A DNA stretch of 8,698 nucleotides from the NCBI GenBank assembly GCA_005883255.1, contig VAXS01000197.1, positions 1-8,698 on the forward strand, read 5' to 3'. Each line of letters opens with the position of its first letter. Positions within the stretch are counted from its first letter, which is position 1. A model generated the notes under the pieces. That model was not told the origin of the DNA and searched no databases. It saw only the letters and a program-made list of their open reading frames with translations. A program made the position numbers and the translations under genes. Positions 1-5,787 of this stretch are shown piece by piece. This stretch comes from Actinomycetota bacterium. Its GTDB lineage: Bacteria; Actinomycetota; Thermoleophilia; Solirubrobacterales; Solirubrobacteraceae.

Positions 1-1
1 C

Positions 2-1405
2 GGCGACACCGTCCCCGCCCGCCAGACGTCGACCTACGTCTCGATCGGGCAGATTCTCACCGCCCTGCAGGCCGACGACCGGCACAACCTGCAGATCCTC
101 CTCCAGGAGCTGGGGAAGGGCCTCTCCGGAAGCGGCTCGCTGGGCTACAACAAGTCGATCCAGTACTGGAAGGGCGCGTTCGAGGGCAGCGCGATCGTCA
201 ACGACGCCACCCTGGGGATCAAGCAGCACGACCTCTCCCAGTACCTCAAGCAGTCGGGCGCGGTGGCCGGTGACCTGGACGCCAACCCCGCGGCGCTCAA
301 GGGCTTCATCACCGACTTCAACCGCACGGCCGCGGCCTTCGCCGTCGAGCAGAACAACCTCGAGCAGACGGTGGCCGAGCTGCCGCGCACGCTGCGGGCC
401 GCGCAGCCCGCGCTGGCGGCGCTCAACGCCGCGTTCCCGCCCTTCCGCCGCCTGATCCACGACTTCCGCCCGGGGGTGCGCTCCTCGGGCCCCACGATCG
501 ACGCCAGCATGCCGTTCCTGCGCCAGGCCCGCGCGCTGGTCTCGCGGCCCGAGCTGCGCGGGCTGGTGGCCGATCTGCGGCCCGTGGTGCCCAACCTGGC
601 GCGGCTCACCAACGCGTCGGTGCCGCTCTACGGGCAGGTCCGGCTGGCCTCCAGCTGCCAGAACAACGTGATCCAGCCCTGGTCGCACATGACGACTCCG
701 GATCCGAACTTCCCGGCGCGCGGTCAGGTGTTCGAGGAGGGTGTGAAGAACTTGCCCGGCCTGGCGGACGAGAGCCGCTCGGGCGACGCCAACGGTCAGT
801 GGGCGCGCGTGCTGGCCTCCAACGGCGCCACCTCCTACTCGCTGGGACAGGACGCCGGCGGCGCGCTGCGGATCGGCCACACGAACTTCCCGATCCTCGG
901 CGTCAACCCGCCCAAGGCCACCCGGCCGCCCACGCGCTACGACGTGCCCTGCGAGACGCAGCAGCCGCCGGACTTGCGCACGATCCCCGGCCAGCCGCCG
1001 GAGCAGGTGTCCACCCACGGCTGGTCGCCGCAGATGTCCAAGCTCAACGAGGCCAACCAGTTCGAGGGCGTGGCCGACAGCCTCAAGGACCAGGGCTACA
1101 ACGCCCGCGCTGACCAGTTCTACGCGAAGGCGCACCAGATCCGCGTGGACAACGGGCTGCTGGGCAAGCAGTTCGACATCCTCAACGGCCACCTGGCGAT
1201 CGTCGACCCGCCCGGCAACAAGCTCACGCCGGCGGGCGCGCCCGCGGTCATCCCCTTCGACCAGCGCCTGAAGACCCAGGGGTTCGCGGCGGCTACCCGC
1301 GGCATCGCGCCGATGCAGAAGGCCCCGTCCGCCCCGCAGGCGACCCCCACCGCCACGCCCGCGCCGGGATCGGGCCTGGCCGGACTCCTGGGAGCCGTGG
1401 GCTGA
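2..1405 (+). CDS. MCE family protein, C-terminal part (5' end outside window)
   Basis: This frame is open from position 2 to the TGA at 1403-1405, giving 467 residues without a start, so the N-terminal membrane anchor and MCE domain lie upstream of the window. What remains is the long helical region typical of actinobacterial MCE proteins, with proline-phased heptads at about residues 127-203 (380-609), then a less regular tail and a low-complexity end rich in Ala, Pro and Thr. Two cysteines (codons 656-658 and 950-952) sit in the region after the helices. MCE proteins are envelope-anchored subunits of ABC-type lipid or sterol importers and act outside the cytoplasmic membrane. The assignment rests on the similar layout of the two complete MCE genes directly downstream. 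The stop overlaps the next start by one base (TGATG), indicating one operon and translational coupling. Which MCE paralogue (A-F) this is cannot be told. Confidence 0.85.
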   Translation, partial: GDTVPARQTSTYVSIGQILTALQADDRHNLQILLQELGKGLSGSGSLGYNKSIQYWKGAFEGSAIVNDATLGIKQHDLSQYLKQSGAVAGDLDANPAALKGFITDFNRTAAAFAVEQNNLEQTVAELPRTLRAAQPALAALNAAFPPFRRLIHDFRPGVRSSGPTIDASMPFLRQARALVSRPELRGLVADLRPVVPNLARLTNASVPLYGQVRLASSCQNNVIQPWSHMTTPDPNFPARGQVFEEGVKNLPGLADESRSGDANGQWARVLASNGATSYSLGQDAGGALRIGHTNFPILGVNPPKATRPPTRYDVPCETQQPPDLRTIPGQPPEQVSTHGWSPQMSKLNEANQFEGVADSLKDQGYNARADQFYAKAHQIRVDNGLLGKQFDILNGHLAIVDPPGNKLTPAGAPAVIPFDQRLKTQGFAAATRGIAPMQKAPSAPQATPTATPAPGSGLAGLLGAVG

Positions 1406-2754
1406 TGTGGACCCAGATTCGCAAGCGCACGGGCGACTTCGCGGCGATCCTGGTCCTGCTGGTGCTGGCCGTGGCGGTGGGCGGCTACATCCTGGCCAAC
1501 GAGCGCCTGCACTTCCCGTTCATCCAGCAGGCGCCGTTCAAGCTCAAGGCCGCCTTCTCCACCGCCCAGGCGGTCACGCCCGGGCAGGGTCAGACGGTGC
1601 GGGTGTCGGGCGTGCGCATCGGCGATATCTCCGACGTAAAGCTCGACAACGGCCAGGCGATCGTGTCGATGGACATCGACCACCAGTACAAGAACCTGGT
1701 CCACACCGACGCCTCGGCGCTGCTGCGCCCCAAGACCGGGCTCAAGGACATGTTCATCGAGCTCAACCCGGGCACCTCGCAGGCGCCCGTGGCCAAGCAG
1801 AACTGGACGGTGCCGGTTCAGAACACCCTGCCCGACGTCAACCCCGACGAGGTCTACTCGGCGCTCGACGCCGACACCCGCGCCTACGTGAAGCTGCTGG
1901 TCAACGGGGCCGGCCAGGGCCTGCAGAGCCGCGGCAGCGACCTGCAGGAGGTCTTCCGACGCTTCGAGCCCACCAACCGCGACATCGCGCGCGTGACCAC
2001 CGCGGTGGCCGTGCGCCGGCACAACCTGCGGCGGCTGATCAACTCGCTGCAGCGGCTGAACACCGCGCTGGCCCAGCGCGGGGGCGACCTCAGGCAGCTG
2101 ATCTCGGCCTCGGCCACCGTGTTCCGGGCCTTCGCCTCCGAGGACACGAACATCTCCCGCGCCATCCGCGACTTTCCGGGCGCGCTGCGCACCACCACGT
2201 CGACCCTGGGCAAGGTCCAGACGTTCGCCGATGTCCTGCGGCCCACCGCCGACAAGCTGCGCCCGGCGGTGCGCGAGCTCAACGTGGCCAACCACGCGGT
2301 CCGGCCCTTCGTCATCGAGGCGGCGCCGATCATCCGCCACCGCATCCGGCCCTTCGTCCGCGCCGCGCGCCCGGTGGTCCGCAGCCTCAACACGCCGGCC
2401 CGCCAGCTGGCCACCGCCACGCCCGACCTGACCACCAGCTTCCGGATGCTCAACCACCTGTTCGACCTCATCGGCTACAACCCGAACGGGCGGGAGGCTC
2501 CCGGCATCACCGGCCGGGACGAGGGCTACCTGTTCTACATCGCCTGGATCACCCACCAGACCGAGCACCTGTTCACCACCGGCGACGCCCACGGCTCCTA
2601 CCGGCCGGTGTTCATCGGCGCGCCCTGCGGGATCCTGGCCAACATCATCGCCCGCGACCCGTCGGGCTCCTTCTCCAACCTCAACCTGTTCGGCGACCCG
2701 AACAACGGCGGGCAGGGCGCGATCATCGGCAGCAACGTCTGCGGGACCGGCTAG
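1405..2754 (+). CDS. MCE family protein (lipid/sterol importer subunit)
   Basis: A complete 449-residue MCE protein. Residues 11-30 form one hydrophobic N-terminal segment, a membrane anchor or uncleaved signal. The MCE domain follows at about 44-122, with the signature VRVSGVRIG at 65-73 and the closing GLKDMFIELNPG at 112-123. Residues about 140-335 are mainly helical, including proline-phased heptads (LRP, LRP, VRP) at about 277-329. The tail is rich in Gly and Asn and ends close after the second of two cysteines (C408, C446). Family knowledge: MCE domains oligomerise into rings and their helical tails form a tunnel that carries lipids across the envelope. The ATG overlaps the preceding stop, and GGGAG lies about 10 bases upstream at 1390-1394. 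The TAG stop directly abuts the next ATG, so this is a middle gene of the operon. The substrate cannot be read from sequence; fatty acids, sterols or phospholipids are all possible. Confidence 0.93.
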   Translation: MWTQIRKRTGDFAAILVLLVLAVAVGGYILANERLHFPFIQQAPFKLKAAFSTAQAVTPGQGQTVRVSGVRIGDISDVKLDNGQAIVSMDIDHQYKNLVHTDASALLRPKTGLKDMFIELNPGTSQAPVAKQNWTVPVQNTLPDVNPDEVYSALDADTRAYVKLLVNGAGQGLQSRGSDLQEVFRRFEPTNRDIARVTTAVAVRRHNLRRLINSLQRLNTALAQRGGDLRQLISASATVFRAFASEDTNISRAIRDFPGALRTTTSTLGKVQTFADVLRPTADKLRPAVRELNVANHAVRPFVIEAAPIIRHRIRPFVRAARPVVRSLNTPARQLATATPDLTTSFRMLNHLFDLIGYNPNGREAPGITGRDEGYLFYIAWITHQTEHLFTTGDAHGSYRPVFIGAPCGILANIIARDPSGSFSNLNLFGDPNNGGQGAIIGSNVCGTG

Positions 2755-4221
2755 ATGCAGAAGCAGGCACCCTCACTCGGCCGGATCCTCACGATGGTGC
2801 TGTTCGCGCTGTCCTGCTTCGGGCTGCTCCTGTTCCTGTGGCTCTCGTTCGGCGGCCCGATCCCCCTCAAGCCCAAGGGCTACCAGTTCAAGGTGGCGTT
2901 CCCCGAGGCCACCCAGCTGGGCCTGGAGGCCGACGTGCGCGAGTCCGGGGTGACGATCGGCAAGGTGCGCGAGAAGGACCTCTACTCCCACGGCAACCGC
3001 ACGGTCGCCACGCTCGAGATCCAGCGCAAGTACGCCCCGATCCACACCACGGCCCGGGCCATCCTGCGCCAGAAGACGCTGCTGGGAGAGACCTTCGTCG
3101 AGCTCACGCCCGGCGACCCGCACAGCCCGACGGTCCCCGAGGGCCACTTCCTGCGCAACTCGCAGGTGGCTCCCACGGTCGAGCTGGACGAGATCTTCAA
3201 CGCCTTCGACCCGAACACGCGGGCGGCGTGGCGCGAGTGGCAGCAGGGCCTGGCCCAGAGCTTCAGCGGGCACGGCCAGGACATCTCCGACGCCTTCGGC
3301 AACCTGCCCGCGTTCGCCCAGGACGCCACCGTGTTCACCCAGATCCTCGACCAGGAGGGCGCGCCGCTGCAGCGGCTGATCCGCGACACCGGCGGCGTGT
3401 TCGGGGCGCTCTCGCAGAACGAGCAGGCCTTGCACAACCTGATCGTCAACTCGGAGTCGGTGTTCTCGGCCACCGCCTCGCAGAACGAGGCGCTGGCGCA
3501 GACGTTCAAGATCTTCCCCACGTTCCTGGACGAGTCGAAGCTCACGCTGGCGCGGCTGCGGACGTTCTCGATCGCCACCGATCCGCTGATCAAGGACCTC
3601 AAGCCGGTGGCCCGCGACCTGAAGCCCACGCTGCACGACGTGCGGCTCCTGGCGCCCGACCTGCGCCGGACGTTCCACCAGCTCAAGCCCCTGATCGCCG
3701 CGTCGCGGCGCGGGCTGCCGGCGCTGCGCGACGTGCTCAACGGGGCGCGGCCGCTGCTGGCCAGCACCGAGCCTTTCCTGGGCCAGCTCAACCCGGTCCT
3801 GGAGTGGCTGTCGCTCTACCAGCACCAGGTGGCCGACTTCATCGGCGGCTCGGCCTCGGCCCTGCCCGCCGGAGCAGCGACCGCCACCCCGGGCTCCACC
3901 GGCCACTACCTGCGCCAGATGAGCCCCAGCGGCGCCGAGACGCTGGGCATCCACCCCAAGCGCCTGAAGACCAACCGGGGCAACGCCTACCTGCCGCCGG
4001 TGGCGCTGGCCGAGCTGGCCACCAACCAGAACCTGATCTTCCCCAACTGGGACTGCAAGAACACCTCGTCGGGGGGCCCCCAGCCGGCGGACACGGCGAA
4101 CCCCAACAACAGCCCGACCAGCAACGGGCCGGCCTGCTTCATCGACCCGAACACCCAGTTCCAGGGCACGACCCAGGCCCACTTCGCCTTCCCGCAGGGC
4201 GAGTCGTACCGCGGGCGCTGA
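2755..4221 (+). CDS. MCE family protein, last gene of the mce operon
   Basis: A complete 488-residue MCE protein. The N-terminal hydrophobic segment is at 11-32 and the MCE domain at about 41-121, with the signature VRESGVTIGKV at 61-71 and GETFVELTPG at 111-120. A long helical region follows; residues 281-352 show repeated Leu-x-Pro heptads (DLKPVAR, DLKPTLH and related units). The tail carries two cysteines (C434, C461) in a Pro/Asn/Ser-rich stretch. It is expected to be an extracytoplasmic subunit of the same lipid import complex as the two genes before it. The start abuts the preceding TAG with only a weak ribosome-binding site, so coupled translation is likely. The gene ends 9 bp from the convergent regulator gene, so the operon ends here. 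The permease (YrbE-like) and ATPase parts of such a system are not in the window and would have to lie elsewhere. Confidence 0.93.
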   Translation: MQKQAPSLGRILTMVLFALSCFGLLLFLWLSFGGPIPLKPKGYQFKVAFPEATQLGLEADVRESGVTIGKVREKDLYSHGNRTVATLEIQRKYAPIHTTARAILRQKTLLGETFVELTPGDPHSPTVPEGHFLRNSQVAPTVELDEIFNAFDPNTRAAWREWQQGLAQSFSGHGQDISDAFGNLPAFAQDATVFTQILDQEGAPLQRLIRDTGGVFGALSQNEQALHNLIVNSESVFSATASQNEALAQTFKIFPTFLDESKLTLARLRTFSIATDPLIKDLKPVARDLKPTLHDVRLLAPDLRRTFHQLKPLIAASRRGLPALRDVLNGARPLLASTEPFLGQLNPVLEWLSLYQHQVADFIGGSASALPAGAATATPGSTGHYLRQMSPSGAETLGIHPKRLKTNRGNAYLPPVALAELATNQNLIFPNWDCKNTSSGGPQPADTANPNNSPTSNGPACFIDPNTQFQGTTQAHFAFPQGESYRGR

Positions 4222-4227
4222 GCCCGC
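4211..4227. terminator. GC hairpin over the mce operon stop codon, possible two-way terminator
   Basis: GCGGGC (4211-4216) and GCCCGC (4222-4227) form a perfect 6-bp stem with a 5-base loop that contains most of the TGA stop of the last MCE gene. It sits between convergent genes whose stops are 9 bp apart, where a bidirectional terminator would be useful. There is no T-tract on either side, so intrinsic termination is uncertain; short GC stems are also common by chance at this base composition. Confidence 0.3.
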
Positions 4228-4230
4228 TCG

Positions 4231-4926
4231 CTAGGCCGCGGCGCTGTTGCGCAGCCCGGCGGCCGAGAGCCCGTCGAGCAGGGCCTCGACCAGGCGCCGA
4301 TCGCCGGTCACGTCCAGGCCTCGGCGATCGCGATCCGGCCCCAGCGCGGCCACCCAGGCCGCCTGGGAGCCGCTCACCCGGGCATCGGCCTCGGGCGCGT
4401 CGCGGGCCTCCTCGATCGTGACCTCGCCGTCGCGGGCGTGCAGCACGTAGTCGCGCGGCTTGCCGCCCTTCCCGGTGGCGGCGATCGCCAGCGTGCCGCG
4501 CAGCGACTTGGGCGGATGGACCAGCCCGGGCGCCAGCCGGAAGAGCGCGCCGATGTCGATGTCCTCGCCGTCGCGCGGCGGGCCCCAGGTCCACTCGTAG
4601 CCCCAGCGGGCCAGCGCGCCGAGGACGGGCATCAGGTCCCGCGCGCGCTCGGTGAGCTCGTAGTCCACGCGGGGAGGCACCTCGCGGTAGCGCTGGCGGG
4701 TAAGCAGTCCGTCGGCCACCATGCGGTTGAGCCGGGAGCGCAGCTGCTCGGTGGAGATCCCGGGCAGCACCCGCTGCAGCTCCACGAAGCGACGCGGCCC
4801 GGCGGCCAGGTCGCGAACGATCAGGAGAGTCCACTTGTCGCCGACCAGGTCGAGTGCGCGGGTATCCGGCGACCACTGGTCGTAGGGATGACGCTTGGGT
4901 GGGGGAAAGGCCGCGATCGCGCTCAC
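4231..4926 (-). CDS. HxlR-type winged-helix regulator fused to an SCP2-like domain
   Basis: A 231-residue protein. Residues 20-112 match the HxlR family: the recognisable run includes ALDLVGDKWTLLIVRDL, then RRFVELQRVLPGIS, QLRSRLNRMVADGLL, REVPPRVDYELT and a closing RWGYEW. The cysteine often found near the N-terminus of redox-sensing HxlR proteins (Y-C-P context) is absent; the segment reads YDQWSP. Residues about 125-222 resemble an SCP2 sterol-carrier domain: GTLAIAATGKGG, DYVLHARDGEVTIEE, ARVSGSQAAWVAAL and LDVTGDRRLVEALLDGL follow its strand-helix order. HxlR proteins usually bind DNA as dimers and often act as repressors. I infer that the second domain binds a hydrophobic ligand. The gene converges on the mce operon and is divergent from the DsbA-fold gene. 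The GTG start is the only standard start codon consistent with the full domain, but its ribosome-binding site overlaps it (see separate entry). DNA-binding call strong, SCP2 call moderate. Confidence 0.88.
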   Translation of the reverse strand: MSAIAAFPPPKRHPYDQWSPDTRALDLVGDKWTLLIVRDLAAGPRRFVELQRVLPGISTEQLRSRLNRMVADGLLTRQRYREVPPRVDYELTERARDLMPVLGALARWGYEWTWGPPRDGEDIDIGALFRLAPGLVHPPKSLRGTLAIAATGKGGKPRDYVLHARDGEVTIEEARDAPEADARVSGSQAAWVAALGPDRDRRGLDVTGDRRLVEALLDGLSAAGLRNSAAA

Positions 4927-4930
4927 CTCC
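4924..4930 (-). promoter_or_regulatory. Shine-Dalgarno overlapping the GTG start of the HxlR gene
   Basis: On the minus strand the sequence reads GGAGGTGAGCGCGATC. The strong GGAGGTGA anti-SD match runs straight into the annotated GTG codon, leaving no spacer. No ATG, GTG or TTG lies in frame within the next 15 codons or in the short upstream extension. An ATC codon three codons downstream would have an ideal 8-base spacing from GGAGG. The exact start is therefore unresolved by a few residues. Confidence 0.5.
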
Positions 4931-4959
4931 GTGTGATCCGTCCTGGGCGCGCAACCACC

Positions 4960-4965
4960 TTTTAG
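4960..4965 (-). promoter_or_regulatory. Weak -10-like box for the HxlR gene
   Basis: The minus strand has TGCTAAAA here, an extended -10-like sequence in an otherwise GC-rich gap of 169 bp (4927-5095) between two divergent genes. It would put transcription start near 4953, with a leader of about 27 bases holding the GGAGG. No good -35 hexamer is seen at standard spacing. The same gap contains GTGTGGACAC at 4978-4987, a weak inverted repeat. I see no convincing promoter for the rightward gene. Confidence 0.25.
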
Positions 4966-5087
4966 CAGATCGCCGCAGTGTGGACACGTTCTTTTGGGCG
5001 CCCGACGAATCGACGACCCGCCAGATTCCGGCGTCCGCTGCGTTTCAACCTTCGTCGGGCGGCGGGAGGCCGGCCATCGCGAAAGGC

Positions 5088-5093
5088 AGGAGG
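5088..5093 (+). promoter_or_regulatory. Ribosome-binding site that sets the start of the DsbA-fold gene
   Basis: AGGAGG lies 2 bases before GTG at 5096, preceded by a second purine run (GAAAGG, 5081-5086) with a 9-base spacing. The frame is open further upstream to a TTG at 4994, but that extension (34 residues, Arg-rich, no thioredoxin-fold similarity) has no ribosome-binding site, so the GTG is preferred. Confidence 0.55.
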
Positions 5094-5095
5094 CA

Positions 5096-5743
5096 GTGGG
5101 AGAGGTAATCAGCCTGGCGGATCGCCGCCGGCAGCGAGCTGGGAGTCGCCCGGAGGGCCCGGCGCCCCGACCGGTCCTGTACTACGACCTCACCTGCCCG
5201 TTCAGCTACCTGGCGCTCGAGCGGGCCGATCGCCTGCTCCATCGGGTGCGCTGGCGGCCCACCTGCGCCGACGCGCTGCACCGGGGCGATCCCTGGGCCG
5301 GCCCGGCCGGGGGCCGCGCCCGGGAGGCCGCGGAGCGGCGCGCGGCCAAGCTGCGACTGCCGCTGGTGTGGCCGCCCAACCACCCCGGCGCCGAGCAGGG
5401 GGCGATGCGCGCCGCCCACCACGCGGCCGAGCTCGGCCGCGGGGGCGAGTTCGCCCTGGCCGCCGTACGGCTGGCGTTCTGCGGGGGCTTCGACCTGGAC
5501 GATCCCGAGGTGCTGGCGGAGGCGGCGGCCGCCGCCGGGATCCCGCTGGACGACTGCCTGCGGGCCGCCCGCGATCCCGCTCTCGACGCGCCCGCGCTGC
5601 GGGCCGCGCGGTGGCTGCTGGCGGCCGGGGCCGACCGCCTGCCGGTGGTCCGGCTGGGGCGCGTGATCTACAGCGGCGAGCAGGGCGTGGCCCAGGCGGC
5701 GGCGATGTCGCGGACGCCGGTCCGGCGCCGAGCGCTCGGATAA
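5096..5743 (+). CDS. DsbA/HCCA-isomerase/GST-kappa-like thioredoxin-fold protein
   Basis: A 215-residue protein from the GTG at 5096. After an Arg-rich N-terminus of about 25 residues, the first strand and active-site turn read VLYYDLTCPFSYLALERADRLL (residues 27-48), the layout of DsbA-like oxidoreductases, 2-hydroxychromene-2-carboxylate isomerases and kappa-class glutathione transferases. C34 takes the place of the catalytic Ser in the SPYS motif of GST-kappa and HCCA isomerases, and the second CxxC cysteine is Ser (CPFS). A helical insert follows, and the cis-proline loop of the fold is visible as LPVVRLG (P183). There is no signal peptide or membrane segment, so it should be cytoplasmic. 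A glutathione- or other thiol-linked isomerase, reductase or transferase activity is possible; the true substrate is unknown. It is divergent from the HxlR regulator, which may control it, and ends 44 bp before the cyclase gene. Confidence 0.82.
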   Translation: MGEVISLADRRRQRAGSRPEGPAPRPVLYYDLTCPFSYLALERADRLLHRVRWRPTCADALHRGDPWAGPAGGRAREAAERRAAKLRLPLVWPPNHPGAEQGAMRAAHHAAELGRGGEFALAAVRLAFCGGFDLDDPEVLAEAAAAAGIPLDDCLRAARDPALDAPALRAARWLLAAGADRLPVVRLGRVIYSGEQGVAQAAAMSRTPVRRRALG

Positions 5744-5772
5744 CCCAACTGCGCGCGCCCGTCGTGCGTACA

Positions 5773-5778
5773 TAGAAT
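5773..5778 (+). promoter_or_regulatory. -10 box of a probable leaderless promoter for the cyclase gene
   Basis: TAGAAT ends 9 bp before the GTG start at 5788. Transcription starting about 7 bases after the box would begin within a few bases of the start codon, giving a leaderless or near-leaderless mRNA. Consistent with this, there is no Shine-Dalgarno sequence between the box and the GTG. The -35 region (about 5750-5755, TGCGCG) is poor. Leaderless messages are common in Actinobacteria. Confidence 0.55.
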
Positions 5779-5787
5779 CGCCCGACC

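Noticed and set aside
1120..2592. Long minus-strand open frame (490 codons) opposite the MCE genes
   Set aside because: Composition is Arg/Gly/Val/Gln with no domain, and it lies exactly antisense to clear MCE coding sequence; a shadow of high GC content.
1407..4421. Plus-strand open frame of 1004 codons spanning two MCE genes and running into the regulator
   Set aside because: Arg/Pro/Ala/Gly-rich alternative frame without recognisable domains; the real frames carry MCE signatures and an anchor helix.
4978..4987. GTGTGGACAC inverted repeat as an HxlR operator
   Set aside because: Only 4-bp arms around GG; too short to separate from chance, and not a known HxlR site.
4994..5095. TTG start giving a 34-residue N-terminal extension of the DsbA-fold protein
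   Set aside because: No ribosome-binding site, and the extension has no similarity to the fold; GTG 5096 with AGGAGG is better.
5096..5743. Idea that the DsbA-fold protein forms the disulfides of the MCE tails
   Set aside because: It has no signal peptide or membrane anchor and lacks the CxxC pair, so it should be cytoplasmic and is not a DsbA-type oxidase.
5744..5772. GC-rich stretch GCGCGCGCC after the DsbA-fold gene as a terminator
   Set aside because: No stable inverted repeat of useful length and no T-tract.
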